Source: Forficula auricularia (taxonomy: Eukaryota > Arthropoda > Insecta > Dermaptera > Forficulidae). From it: a DNA stretch of 64,000 bases. The notes under the pieces were generated by a model. The model ran no database searches, was not told the origin of the DNA, and saw only the letters and a list, made by a program, of their open reading frames with translations. Shown here in pieces: positions 43,304 through 54,775 of the stretch; positions within the stretch are counted from its first letter, which is position 1; the number at the start of each line of letters is the position of its first letter. The DNA is taken from positions 149,317 to 213,316 of the forward strand of contig JALMQS010000305.1 in the NCBI GenBank assembly GCA_024734495.1, given 5' to 3'. Made by a program: the position numbers and the translations under genes.

Positions 43304-43475
43304 GGGGTCGGGTTGGCCGTGCGGTTAGCATACAAGCCTGCTAATCAAGCAGATCCGGGTTCTAATCCGACTCGAGGCAACCGGCTAAACATCTAATCCC
43401 TACATAGAAGACAAAATTTAATAATGGTATCGTAAATTGGCTGATGTCTAAAAAGGCCGAAAAGCCAAAAAAAAG
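43304..43475 (+). repeat. tRNA-derived SINE, CTGCTAATCAAG family, copy 2
   Basis: GGTCGGGTTGGCCGTGCGGT, CCTGCTAATCAAGCAGATCC, GGGTTCTAATCCGACTCG, ACATAGAAGACAAAATTTAA, GGCCGAAAAGCCAAAAAAAA. The short word AGATT occurs on both flanks as a possible target duplication. Confidence 0.75.
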
Positions 43476-44715
43476 ATTCAATTTGGCCATTTATATAGAA
43501 TTAAAAAACAAGCAGTACATAAAGACTAATGATTTATTTTCAACTACACTACTGTGATTGTGCTTACCTATATTTACTTTTTCAGTCTGCCCCACACACA
43601 CACAGATACAGGCAGATATCCATGTGTTTTTTTTTCTTTAATTTGGCAAATTCAGCTCGCTTTAAGTAATGAATTTCCCTTTAATCGAAATCTAATTTTC
43701 CAAACCCTTTTTTCTATCTCTCTTCCTCTCTTTGAAAAAAAGGACGATTCATTTAATTTTTAGGGCTAATAAATTAATTTATTATCTTATCTCTATTAAC
43801 GAAATTGAATCAATGAATGGTCTTTTTTTTCTAAAATAATATTTATTGTCTGACAAAATCCATTGAGCAATTTATTTGGCCAATTTACCTATCAGCAATT
43901 GGTTCTTGCTCTTCTATGTATGAAAATACATACGGACATACAATAAATACAGGTTGACTAAAAAGTTACCATCAATTGTTTTAAATTTTAAATTGATTTT
44001 TTCTGCAATAAAGGTAGTAGTTTTTATGTTCATGTTTAAGTCTTCAAGTTTGATATAGGTAGTAATATTTTTTGTACCGTCAAATGAAAATAGAAAAATT
44101 GGCAAATTTTTTTGTTTAGATAGAAAAAATAAAATTTCATTTTCTTCACGCAATTTTTATTTTTTACTTTATCCAATGCGATCAAGTATTGGAATAGGCT
44201 CGCGCCTTCACTTACATCTTACCAAAGTTTATTAGAGTATCATAAGCATTCATAAAAAGTCCGGAAATACGTAATCGTGGACTCTTTAGTGACTGGCTGG
44301 TTACTTCCGGTTCCTGATTTCAGTAAAAGAGGATGACGAGAGGTTCATTATACATTCATAATGACAAAATAGTTTAACTTTGGTTTCTTTTAACACGGAC
44401 TGTATAAACATTAGATAATCCGAATAAGAAAAATATTTAGTATTTTTGAGTAAATTCAATATTACGGCCGCCTGGAGAGATTCATCCATTGGTCAGTTTT
44501 AAGAATAATAATTTTTCATTTCATTTTATCAGTCACTAGTCAATTCTTTTATCTTTTACAATCATGAGTGAAAAAATAATTGAATATTCTAGGTCTTGTC
44601 CGAAATTGAACTTGAATTTGAATGATTTTTTCATTTAGAGCTTTTTAAATAATTCATTTTTTTGCATGTATAAGAAAAATATTGAATGATAGAATATAAA
44701 TAACTGTACTAATTA
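43476..44715. other. AT-rich intergenic DNA
   Basis: Only the repeat word TTACTTTATCCAATGCGA at 44163 is recognised. Confidence 0.5.
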
Positions 44716-44965
44716 AATTTAAAGTTTCTTTTTGCCGAGAGTAGCAGAATTTTTATAAATTGAAGGAGACATTAAAATAGTGTGTCTTCTGTAGGAAAAA
44801 TAAATTTTTAATTTATTTATAACGAGTCTATAGTTTCGAGGGCGTTGACCTCTTCATGAGTATATTACAGTTGATTCACAGGAATTAATGTATGAAATAT
44901 AATACATCATTTCCTGTTAATCAATTGTAATAGACTGATGAAGAGGACAAAGACCTCGAAACTAT

Positions 44966-45510
44966 TTATTTATTTATTTATTTATAGCTTTTTTTGTTTT
45001 GTTACATAATATATACATAGTTAATTAGTTATTGTACCAGGCCCCTTAGGGCATAGGGCTCTCCCAAATTTGTCCACGCTTTCCTTTGTCTTGCCAATCT
45101 GCACCAGTCCCTGCCAGCCACCTCCGCGATGTCTTCAGACCATCTTTTGGGTTGTCTTCCCCGCTTTCTTTTGAGGTCCAATGGGGACCACTTTGTTACC
45201 GTTTTCGTCCATCTTCCATCGTTTATCCTGGAAATGTGGCCAGCCCAGTTCCATTTTATTTTCTTTATGTAGATTTTAATATTTGACGTTTTTGTCCTTC
45301 TGTATATTTCTTCGGATCTTATTTTATCTTTCCATCTTATTTGTAGAATGGATCTTAGCATGGCTCTATGAGTTGTTTCAATCTTGTTGGTCATTTTCCC
45401 AGTGAGAGACCAAGTCTGTAAGCCGTAGGTTAAAACCGGTATTACACACCGATTTAGTACTTTTATTTTTGATTCTAGTGCTATTTCTTTGTTCTTCAAA
45501 ATACGTTCCC
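44966..45510 (-). mobile_element. 5'-truncated RTE-like non-LTR retrotransposon insertion
   Basis: The insert is bounded by the 12-bp direct repeat CCTCGAAACTAT at 44954-44965 and 45511-45522. Its left edge is an ATTT microsatellite, which on the minus strand is an AAAT-type 3' tail as in RTE elements. It contains one open frame reaching to within about 11 bases of its 5' edge. It splits a hammerhead-bearing palindrome (44716-45605). Confidence 0.85.
45029..45499 (-). CDS. C-terminal fragment of an RTE-like reverse transcriptase
   Basis: 156 codons from the first Met to a stop, uninterrupted. Recognisable blocks are LNRCVIPVLTYGLQTWSLT (end of the palm/thumb), RAMLRSILQIRWKDKIR, EEIYRRTK, WAGHISRINDGRWTK, KRKRGRQPKRWSEDI and AGRDWCRLARQRKAW. 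This ordered set is the conserved C terminus of endonuclease-reverse transcriptases of the RTE type. The catalytic FADD region and the endonuclease domain are missing because the copy is 5'-truncated. The intact frame and perfect target duplication suggest a fairly recent insertion. It cannot mobilise itself. Confidence 0.85.
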   Translation of the reverse strand: MKNKEIALESKIKVLNRCVIPVLTYGLQTWSLTGKMTNKIETTHRAMLRSILQIRWKDKIRSEEIYRRTKTSNIKIYIKKIKWNWAGHISRINDGRWTKTVTKWSPLDLKRKRGRQPKRWSEDIAEVAGRDWCRLARQRKAWTNLGEPYALRGLVQ

Positions 45511-45605
45511 CCTCGAAACTATAGTCTCGTTATAAATAAATTAAACTTTTATTTATCCAGTAGAACACACACTTTTTATTGATTCCTTCAATGTACTAAT
45601 TAAAA

Positions 45606-46547
45606 TCCTCAAAATATAGTGTGAATTTGAACTTGATTTATGACATTGGTGCGCCTGTATTTAGGCAACACTTTGCGCAGAGAAGAATGAAAGCTGCGTA
45701 AGAGCTAGGCGAGTCCAGTCGTTGATGGAATGCTTTAGAGCTTATGGCATGTATGCCATCAAGTATGTATAAAAATATACTTTTTACATAAGCTTTAAAT
45801 AGGTAAAGAATAGAAAAGGTAGAGTAGAGTTTACCATATTATAAACATTCGAGTTTTCCCGATTTGCTGCCTCAGTTCTATTTTATTAATGTGATTTTGC
45901 TTTACATGTTATCCAATGCGAACCTTTTTTTGATATAAAAATTCTAAAATAGAAAGAAACCTCAGTGACCCCCGGTATAGATTTCTATGCAGTGAGTGGG
46001 TGTTGAGAGGGTGATGGTAAGTCTTTGTTTTGTACCTTGTCCCCTGAAATGCTCTGTCGCTTTATGACCCGGCACAAACCATAGGGCCAGCAAATACACC
46101 CCCCACCATTCCCAAATGCATAAATAACCCCTAATTTATAGCTCACGCTCGCATTGTCACAACACATACTCGCTAAATCATTGAAAATAATGACGGGAGT
46201 TATCATTATTTTTCTATGTCTGCGTGTATGTATGTATGTATGTATGTTCTGGCGATAAAAAAAATAGCCGACCGAGATGATGGCGGAGATAACTTTTAAT
46301 TCCACCCGGAGGATGATGGTAAATGTGTGAATCTCCTCATAACTTGCACCCCCGGCACTCCTTACCCCTCTTGGTCTTGTTTTCCAATCGGGTAATCGAT
46401 TTTAATAACCACCCCTAGAATATTCTGGCAATTTTTCAAGATCTAATGTAATTTTATTTATATACCTTCAGAGATACCTGTGGGATTTGTTTCTCAATCT
46501 TTTCATCTATAATAAAAGCGCCAATTCATTAATTATTTGTGTTTTTA
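45606..46547. other. Intergenic DNA with a balanced-composition island
   Basis: 45960-46400 has near-balanced composition, no repeat partner in the window and no convincing coding frame; a candidate conserved non-coding segment. Confidence 0.4.
46227..46246 (+). repeat. GTAT microsatellite
   Basis: About five GTAT units. Confidence 0.85.
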
Positions 46548-46767
46548 TTTATTTATTTTTTCATTTAATGTCACCGGGAACAAAGCCCATTTAGACAGCA
46601 CATAAGTAGAGTGTTAGTAGTGTTAGTGAGGGACCCAAGTTTTCAGCCAGTAGAAATTTTTATTTGCCAGCTAGGATCGAACCCCGGACCTCCACTTCAA
46701 CATCGTCATAATCGATCGATGCCGAAGCGAGCCCAGTGGGTTAGCTGACTGAGCTACCCGACTCCCC
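46548..46767 (-). repeat. tRNA-derived SINE, TGCTGTCTAAATGGGC family, copy 2
   Basis: Reverse complement of the 63.5-kb copy, from an AATAAATA tail at 46548 to GGGGAGTCGGGTAGCTCAG at 46767. The minus strand gives AACCCACTGGGCTCGC and CCGGGGTTCGATCCTAGC. Confidence 0.85.
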
Positions 46768-47080
46768 ATTTATTTATTTACTTATACTTAAAATTCAACC
46801 TATTAAGTGGCAAATCAAAATATATATCCAACTCTTTTCTTACACGATTCAAAAAAATCTTCCTTTTTCTGGTTTTCATTATTTTTTAAGGGGGATTTTT
46901 AAAAGTATTGAATTAATAATTAGAAGTAAATTCATCTTTTTTACACCTATTTATGGGATACGTATCTACGGACTAGAAAAAGATTTGGGTGTATTGGAAA
47001 CCCTCATTTGAATTTCTGGCCTCAGATTATATTTCCAAGCTTTGCATATAAAAATGAAATTTGTTTGGTTATTATTTCCT

Positions 47081-47876
47081 AATAAGCTGACGTGTTCTGA
47101 TGTGGCCATTCACTTGACTTTACCATACAACCTGGCCCCTCACTTATATTTAATTATTTATAATCATGTAGGGGAGGGGGGTTAGTTTTTGCTTTTTAGA
47201 CTTCTGGGATCCCACTGATTATGTATACAAAATTTGGTTGAGTTTGGTCAAATGGCCAAGATTTTAATTTTTGTCCATGCCCCCCCCCCCATTTTGGGCG
47301 GTTAGTTTTTGCATTTTTAGACTTCTGGGGGTCCACTGATTATGTATACAAAATTTGGTTGAGTTTGATATAAGGGCCTAGATTTTCATTTTTTGACCCC
47401 CCCCATTTTTGGCGGTTAGTTTTTGCATTTTTAGACTTCTGGGGTCCCACTGATTATGTATACAAAATTTGGTTGAGTTTGGTCAAATGGCCTAGATTTT
47501 TAATTTTTAACCCCCCTCTACCTCCTTAATTTTAGGTCGATATGCACCAAAATCTAATCAGCTCTTAATTTCAATGGACCAAAACTACGTGTGAAATTTG
47601 GTTTCGATATTCACACTAGTTTTTGAGCTAGCTCGTTCACAAAATTTGGTAACGCAGAGACTAACAGACATTTCGACAAAAAATTATTATCTCAAAAAAT
47701 ATAATTTTTTCGATGTTCATTTATTAGGGCTTTTTTGTAGAGCGAAATGCCATGGTTTCGCTCAATTTTTTATTCGAAATAGTTTCAGCCTTTTTGTGAG
47801 ATATTTCGAAAAAAATAAGGAAAAAAACCACTTTTTTCATGCTCGATTACAATACTTGACCATACCCTGTATGGTA
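47081..47876 (+). repeat. Minisatellite-bearing dispersed element, copy 3 (three units)
   Basis: Same left end, three units with C-runs of different lengths, same 3' part and terminal hairpin. Begins right after TTATTTCCT and ends at TATGGTA. Confidence 0.75.
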
Positions 47877-48421
47877 TGTTAGTTGGACAAATGCCAAATG
47901 TTCAAAATATAACAAGTACATTTTCGCTATCACGAATCTTTTAGTTTTAATATCGGCGACTTTGTTCAGTGGGTCGATTGGAGTTCAGGTACTAAAGACT
48001 ATCGTAAAATTTCTATTTTATCACTTATAATAGAAATAACACGACGCTATTACCTTATCAAACCTGTGTCTCCCTTTTCTACCCTCTATCATTTAACTGT
48101 TTTTTTTTCTTTAACTTTAGTCGAAACTCTCCCTAAGTAGAATTACAGTTCACTGATGGAACAAGTTTTCTTATCTATGAAAATTACCAATAATTTCTTT
48201 CACATTAGGAATATTCAGATTAAAGGGTTAATTTATTACTGCGTCTCACCATCATATTTTTTAGACATGGGGCATTTATATAGAGATGAAAAATTATTAT
48301 TATTATTCAATTCAGAAACGAACAATTAAATTAATTTTTTAAATGATTTTTTTTAAACACATACTTACCTATTCGATTGTAATTTTTAATTCATATAAAT
48401 AGAAATAAATTACAATTATAT

Positions 48422-48684
48422 AATTGAAGGGTTTGCTGCAAAAAGGAGGTAGCTCCAATTTTTTCAGTTTTTGGGAAACCAAAAAAAAAACGTTTAAAAA
48501 ATTCAAAACGACGACAAAATTCAAAATGACGGGCAGCTCCATCTGTTGAGCAACGCTGGAAATAACGATTGGAGCTACATCCTTCTTGTACCAAACAAAA
48601 GCTTTTTTTTGCACAAGATAGTGTTAATATCTCCCAACATCAATAGGATGGAGCTACCTCCTTTTTGCAGCAAACCCTTCAATT
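48422..48684. repeat. MITE with perfect 36-bp terminal inverted repeats
   Basis: The left arm 48422-48457 starts AATTGAAGGGTTTGCTGC and ends GGTAGCTCCA. The right arm 48649-48684 is its exact complement. The interior repeats the words GGAGCTAC and CAGCTCCA. The 5-bp flanks are AT-rich and the target duplication is ambiguous. Confidence 0.85.
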
Positions 48685-48724
48685 ATTGTTTAACAATATT
48701 TATAGAGATATATACCTGACTGCC

Positions 48725-48850
48725 TATTGTATAATTGAGATAGAGACTTGAAACTTGGGGCATATTTTTTTTTTTTTTTTTTTTTTATTTCTAGCCATTC
48801 AGCGTAAAATTCGAAAATACCCAAAATAAGGACCACGCTAGTAAGTATAG
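48725..48850 (+). repeat. Dispersed repeat shared with 7.4 kb
   Basis: Partner of 7390-7510. It starts 40 bp beyond the MITE at 48422-48684. Confidence 0.65.
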
Positions 48851-49059
48851 CTACTGCATATATTTAATTTCTACATTTTGAAGCCCATGAACGTAGTTAA
48901 AGGCGGTGCAAGGGGGGCTATAAAACTCATTGCCTCCCCCTATAAAAATCGAAACTCCATATATTAAGAGCATCCCTTATGTATTTTTCATTAAATTATT
49001 TCGTAACTTCAAAAATTTGTAAATCTTATCTTATCTTATTATATTAAACGAGCAATTCT

Positions 49060-49330
49060 TGTATATATAAGAATCGGTTTCTCGAAAACGGCTCTAACGA
49101 TTTGGATTAAACTCACGGGTTAAGGGGGTTTTGTGTTGACAATTTGATCTGTCATGGTCTCATCTTCGGCTAAGTTGTTTTTGATGGGTTTTTGTTAATA
49201 TAAATAATTATTAACATGTGGTTGTCTCGATAAAAATGTATAATTTATTCAATTTCCTTTTAATAATTAATTGGTTTTTCAATTTTAAATTCCACAAAAA
49301 TATCATTACAAATATTATTATATATCAAAA
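49060..49330 (-). repeat. Dispersed repeat, inverted partner of 12.1-12.4 kb
   Basis: AATCGGTTTCTCGAAAACGG, ACTCACGGGTTAAGGGGG and GGTCTCATCTTCGGCTAAG on the plus strand. Confidence 0.65.
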
Positions 49331-49419
49331 GTTAGACAAGTTAATTGATTAAAAATCGAGTTTTCAATCCCATAAACTCCATAAATTGTTATTTACTTGA
49401 AAAAAATTATTATACGGTA

Positions 49420-49622
49420 TTTATTTATATATACCTACACATAATCTGTGGGGCACTAGAAAGCTAGAAATGCAAAAACTGGGGGTGGGGTGTATGTGGG
49501 GGGTGCAGGAGGTGGGGTCCGGAGTTTCGGAGTCTAGGGGCGGGGAGGTGGGGTGGGGGTGAGGCTAGGGTTCGGAGGGAGTTCATATATATAACAAAAA
49601 GTTACCGAGCATTGCTCAGTGG
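49420..49622 (-). repeat. C-rich dispersed element, 5' fragment
   Basis: Reverse orientation: AATCTGTGGGGCACTAGAAA, then a G-rich tract (C-rich on the minus strand). Ends near GAGCATTGCTCAGTGGCCC. Confidence 0.55.
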
Positions 49623-50865
49623 CCCAGGTATTTCTAATAAAAATGTTAGTTGATCTCTAATCGGATTCCCGAAATTGAAACCTTTTCAGCGATAATCAGC
49701 TGGGCAGTTGCCCCCCTAGGAAAACTCCCTAACTACGCCAATGATGAAGCTCAAAATCAAAGTTTTTTTGATTTAAATCTCCCCTTTTTCTAGTGTTGTT
49801 TCTATTAAAGCTTTTTAACAAAGAATATCCCCCACAAATGGGTTTTTATTTCATAACTGCATGGGGATAAATTTATATGATTTCAAAACCCAGTTCTGTC
49901 AACCCATTGTCAGAACATTCTCATTAGCACCTTAATAATATAATAAATAAAGCAAACGAGTATGGGACTGGGGTAGCAGAGCTATGAATATAAATCGAAA
50001 TTTGACCCATATAAAGATAATTAATCAAAGAGAATAGAATAGATGAGTGAATGAATGAATAGAAACGTGTGGGCGCTGTCATTTTCACTAAGCCCCCTCA
50101 ACACTTGTTATTCCTATCCGTCTCTTGATTCTTGACTAAGGTTTTTTTTTCGAAGTACATATATCACAAAGATAATAATAAATGAAATTGAAGTTGACAA
50201 ATGAATATCGTTCCGCAAAATGTTTTGATGTTTGAAATTTGAGAAGCTTTATAGAAATAGATATCAAGTACCTAGTTAGTATTCATGCCAATTTATAAAA
50301 ATTAAAAGTCACGTGATTCATGAGTTCATGGCGTCATATTCATATATCGTTTATTTCCGTGACGATTCTTAGTGACGCTTTTTTAGGGGATTTCTCCCAA
50401 GCAATAACATTACGTGTTAATTATATGCATCTACATTCAGCATTTGACTAATAAGTATTGTTCTGTGTACCGGATATGGAAAAATGGGAATCCCTGGCAA
50501 ATCGTCGGCCTACTTGAAACATTTGTATTTTCGACTAGGATTTTTTTCTCTTTAGTTATTCTAAACTTCAAGTAGTTCTTCTATTTGTTTTTTTCAAATT
50601 TTTTGCCATAAACATTCTTGAGATAAATTTTTCATGATTTCTTCTTTTTAATTGCCCCTAACTTCTAAAATACTAAGCCATATTAGAATTGTATTTTTTT
50701 TGTTTTGTTTTTTTTATTTTTTATTAACTTTTTGAAAAAAAAAATTGTAAAAAATTCTTAAGTGGTTTTTATTAGTTATTTTTTTAATTTACTTTTAAAT
50801 ATTTTTTTTTAAGAATAGTGCGATCGATTATTTTTTAATTGAAAAAATATATAGGTATATATAGC
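49623..50865. other. Intergenic DNA, nothing recognised
   Basis: AT-rich, no frame or repeat partner noted. Confidence 0.5.
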
Positions 50866-51350
50866 AGTAGCGTGTGGTTGATGGATATTGTGGATGTGGC
50901 GCATCCCTAAAATTTCAAACATTTAAAATATTTTTATAAGGTCGACTTCAAAATTTCAGGAGGATCTTTAAATTTTCTAATTATTATTCGTTATTTCAAA
51001 TATTTCTATAAAAAAAATTTTTTGTTTTGAAAAGTATAAGTAGATATGGGTTCTCGAAATGAATGTTGCATAGTTTCAAGGGGCAATTAAAATTAATGAT
51101 TTTACAGAAAAGGGTGGAGATAGAAGGTTTAAAGTCCCCTTCCAGTTCAAGCATGTCAAAAACAAGTCCAGTTTTAGTCGAATAAAAATTGTTCTAGCTG
51201 AATAACTATTAAAATAGTAATAATACAAAAAAGGAATACATAAAGATGATTCGGGAATCTTTGGACTAATCAATTTCTAAAATCTCTCAATATATAAGAT
51301 CCAGTGGCGTGCGGTGACTTTTCAATCAGGGGATGTTGATGTCTACCACT
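50866..51350 (+). mobile_element. Non-autonomous hAT element CAGTGGCG family, copy 4 (rearranged)
   Basis: Starts CAGTAGCGTGTGGTTGATGG and shares the interior of copy 2 to about 51300. It then meets a second CAGTGGCGTGCGGTGAC end in opposite sense at about 51304, so it looks internally rearranged or joined with a second short copy. No target duplication found. Confidence 0.6.
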
Positions 51351-52148
51351 GATATGTATATATAGGTATTATTCATCTACGATTTTGACAAATTAACGTC
51401 ATCGTGGGATAATATATTAATTTAATTTTTTTTTGAAATTCCTTTGAAATATTTTTATTCCCCCCTCCTCCTCTTCCAAAAAATAATAATTTAAAATTTT
51501 TCTTACATTTAGCTTTAATTATAATTTTAATAATCATTTTTTTCTTCAAAAAAGGTTTATTAATTAATATACCTATCTATATTTTTATTTATTTTTATTT
51601 TTCCAAAAATTTTATAAAATCCTAAACGAAGTTTCTTTTTCGTAACGCGTATTCAGGTACTCTCACTGAAAACATTTCCATTGCAATAAAGATTTTCGTC
51701 GAATTTGATCAAAACAATAAAAAAAACGTGAAATTGAACTTGACAAATGAATATCGTTCAATAAAATGTTTTGATGTGGAACTATGAACAGAGAAGAAAA
51801 AAAAGTAAAAATTGAGCCAAAGAGAAAAGGAGAAAGATACCTCGTTTCTGCAATCACTGGAAATCGTTTGGGCTAATCCTTATATTTTAATTAAAATTGT
51901 AAAAAGCTCAGGTTTTTAATTAACTATCCGAGATAGAAATTTTTATGAACTCGCTCTGTCTGTGTATATTAATAGAATGTTAACTTCTCTTTCTATTGAT
52001 TAAATTTTTTAAATTCTTTATATAATATAATATAGGGTGACTTGTAAAGTGAATTTTAAATTGGACATATCTACTTTCAAAACTGCTTTACCTTCAGCAG
52101 CGATACTTTCACTCAGTTGATAGTATACTAATCGTGGTACCTTATTTA
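51351..52148. other. Intergenic DNA, nothing recognised
   Basis: AT-rich, no frame or repeat partner noted. Confidence 0.5.
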
Positions 52149-52156
52149 ATGGCCCC

Positions 52157-52316
52157 CGGGGGGTGAACCGCAATTGGAATTAGGTGTACACCGTCTTTGG
52201 AATTATTTGGAATTACTTTGGAATTCATTAGATAATCTATTGTCATTTATTGTCTTCTACTTGGAAATGAAAGTGGAAGTAGGTGTATACGATTTTAGGT
52301 CGCGGTTCACCTCTCG
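52157..52316. mobile_element. hAT-type MITE, GGTGAACCGC family, copy 1
   Basis: 160 bp flanked by ATGGCCCC at 52149-52156 and 52317-52324. Ends CGGGGGGTGAACCGC and GCGGTTCACCTCTCG are inverted repeats. Shares interior words with copy 2 at 60788 (TTTGGAATTAT, TTCATTAGATAAT, GGAAATGAAAGTG). Confidence 0.9.
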
Positions 52317-52437
52317 ATGGCCCCTCTACACCATGGGCCAACGTGGGCTAATTCAAGGCATCATCAATGTGTAGAGGGGGGTTGTCGTTGGAAATGGTGT
52401 TGGCGATGGTTGGCTTTCGGATCGGATTTTTCCCCTC

Positions 52438-52736
52438 ATAAAGATAAAAAGTAAATAAATATTTTATGAGATATTAATTTACTATGAGTTAGTTTTCTAG
52501 GACACTTGTTTCACGTTAAAAATTGAAAAAATCAAAGGAGTAAATTTTTTCAATATATATATTTCGGTCTATCAACCCATCTTCAGGAAGTGCAGAAATT
52601 AACTGGAACTATACTCTATATTGAAAAAATTTACTCCTTTGATTTTTTAATTTTTATCGTGAAACAAGTGGCCTAGAAAACTGACTCATAGTAGATTAAT
52701 ATCTCATGAAATATTTATTTACTTTTATCTTTATTA
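52438..52736. repeat. Inverted-repeat element, third hammerhead-like family
   Basis: Roughly 125-bp arms: TAAAGATAAAAAGTAAATAA, CTAGGACACTTGTTTCACG and AGGAGTAAATTTTTTCAATA are each mirrored on the right. Minus strand 52562-52586 reads CUGAAGA, then GGUU-GAUA-GACC, then GAAAUAUAUAUAU, a hammerhead-like core without a convincing stem I. Confidence 0.7.
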
Positions 52737-52844
52737 ATATGTTAAACCTTGCACCCCCATCTAAAAATAATAGTAAACACAATAATAATAACTCATTGTG
52801 TTTCAAATTTTCAATCCAAAAAAATGTCTATAGTGGGTCTAAAT

Positions 52845-52952
52845 CAAATATGGGGATATATAATTTTATATGCGGCCCGGGAAGTTATGATGCATTTCCA
52901 AAGTGGCCCGCAAAAGCATTTGGGTTAGCTACCCCTGGTTTACAACTACCGC
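52845..52952. repeat. hAT-type end fragment
   Basis: GCGGCCCGGGAAG and GTGGCCCGCAAAAGC followed by GGGTTAGCTACCCCTGG, the opposite end of the 1251-type family. The left boundary is unclear. Confidence 0.5.
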
Positions 52953-54694
52953 AAGTTTTAGCTCAATTCTCTTTTTTCTCTCTTATTTTAGAAAATCATA
53001 TATGTCTAATGATACTAAACTTTTTATTCCTAAGTGATTAGTCTACATTGAAGAATTTCGGATTATAAACCAGGGTAGGTATCTATCTCCTGCGGGAAGC
53101 TTGACACAATGTCTTCGTGCATTCCCGCTAGTCTTCGGACCCTCTCGAACCCAAGCACTTTAAATTTAGTATAAATAGATTATGTGATATTCTGTTGAGA
53201 AATGTTCGACTAACAAATTCTAAGCACTCTCAGGTTTCTCTGCTCGGTTCTGAGTTAAATCACTTCGATTTTCAAATGATGGCTTTGAAATAGTCATCTT
53301 TTAATATTCTACAAAAAATTTTGGTAATTTTTTTATTTGTAGTTACCATCATAACTAACCAAATTCACATACCTAAATAATAATTTTTTTTGGTAAAACC
53401 ATATCAATGATGAGCTCGTCTCTGTTCTGTGATATATTTTAAAATCCAACACTCTTCAAATTAAAAACCAAATTTCGTGTTTTCTATTTGAATATTTTCC
53501 TTCTACTTTGGCTTGTCCACCGAAATACAATCACATCTGATATATGGTATAAAAAAAATTTCACTCAAAGAATCGATCTTCATCATTAAAAAAAAAAAAT
53601 GTTGCGATAACCTGATTCTAAATCTTATAATACAGCCAAACCCATATATTTTGATTAAAATATATTCCAATTATTGATTAATTTTTTTGGCACTTCTGAC
53701 ATAATAAAAATAATCCAAAATATCTCGTTTCAAGTAGTTGACCATTTCTCTTGGTTTTCCATTGTAAAATCAGCTCAGTAGATTGAAATTTTCGATTTAA
53801 TTTTTTTATTTTCCTTTATTTTTCAAAACCAAATTCATATTCAAAATTTCTAATAAAACTATCTATTGATTTAATTATTTTTTTTTCAATTTTCAATTTT
53901 TTATACACATTATTATATTTAAATCGATTTTGTTCAGTCTTCTGCCAATTCTTCATTGATTTTTTTTATCAAAACTTTTATATTATTATATTAATTAAAA
54001 TTAATCATTATCTCATGCAGTATAGAATCTAATAAATTAAAAGAACAAAAAATATCCCTTCCTGCACTTCAACCCTTGATCTTTTCTATTTTTTTGGTCT
54101 TTTGAAAATTGTATTTCGACACAATTTTCTAAGTGAAAGCAATCGGACGGAATAACCAAATTGAGTTAGAGTTACAGATCCTTTCCTCTGAGACTCACAA
54201 ACGACATAACCACCCCCGCTACGTTCACCCACAATCTACCCCAACTCCCCAATTCGCCAACCAGCCTTTTTGCTCCAATTCTACCACAAATATAATATCT
54301 TGACAGGTCACAGGGGCTGGGAACACATAAAAATGTACAATACAAAGAAACGTTTTATTTGAAAAAAAAGTTATGTGGGGGAAACAGGGGGATTTCATAT
54401 ATATATATATATCCTATATATATTGATAGAAGCAATTTTCTTTGAAATGAATTGTATGTTATTTTATAAATTACTAAATATAGTATTTACAATAATTTTT
54501 CTTTGATTTGAGATCGAAATTAAAAAAAAAATAAATACAGATTATAGTGATTAGTGGTGATTTGTGTTACTCACTAAGATTAAATTCAAAATACCCCAAT
54601 ATTTTTAAACTAAAGCTCCAGTATAATTTTAAATTTCTTATTAGGAACGTGAATTTAAGTCGTATCAAAGATTTTAATAGAAATGTTTATATTG
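52953..54694. other. Intergenic DNA, nothing recognised
   Basis: 54180-54320 is a C-rich low-repeat patch. The rest is AT-rich. Confidence 0.5.
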
Positions 54695-54775
54695 CATATA
54701 GGAGGGTATTGTCCCCTCGGGAATCGAACCCAAGCACTAGTAAGCATTCCGGGCAACTAGTCAAAAGTTGATTTT
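54695..54775 (-). repeat. tRNA-like SINE, CATATGGCCCGG family, copy 5 (fragment)
   Basis: Plus strand CCCCTCGGGAATCGAACCCA and GCATTCCGGGCAACTAG, the reverse complement of the B-box part. Confidence 0.6.

Larger units (their letters stand above)
44923..45535 (+). ncRNA. Hammerhead-ribozyme-like motif interrupted in stem III
   Basis: CTGATGA at 44935-44941, stem II GAGG/CCUC, GAAAC at 44958-44962, then TAT. Across the insertion, the duplicate of the target site leads to AGTC and TCGTTATAA. In the pre-insertion sequence stem I would pair UUGUAAU-(A)-GA with UCGUUAUAA, 9 bp with one bulged A. It is the best stem I of the window. As it stands the motif is split by 545 bp plus the duplication. 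Confidence 0.6.
44716..45605. repeat. Ribozyme-type palindromic element, copy E, split by an RTE-like insertion
   Basis: The left end AAGTTTCTTTTTGCCGAGAG and right-arm segments (CGTTATAAATAAATT, ATTGATTCCTTCAAT) match the other copies. The element is interrupted at 44966-45510 by the non-LTR insertion. The left arm's minus-strand core is CTCATGA (degenerate). The right arm's plus-strand core is intact. Confidence 0.75.

Noticed and set aside
45086..45286. 66-codon plus-strand frame
   Set aside because: Antisense to the RTE-like reverse transcriptase fragment.
46670..46767. Possible tRNA gene on the minus strand
   Set aside because: Acceptor stem does not close and the downstream body matches the SINE at 63467.
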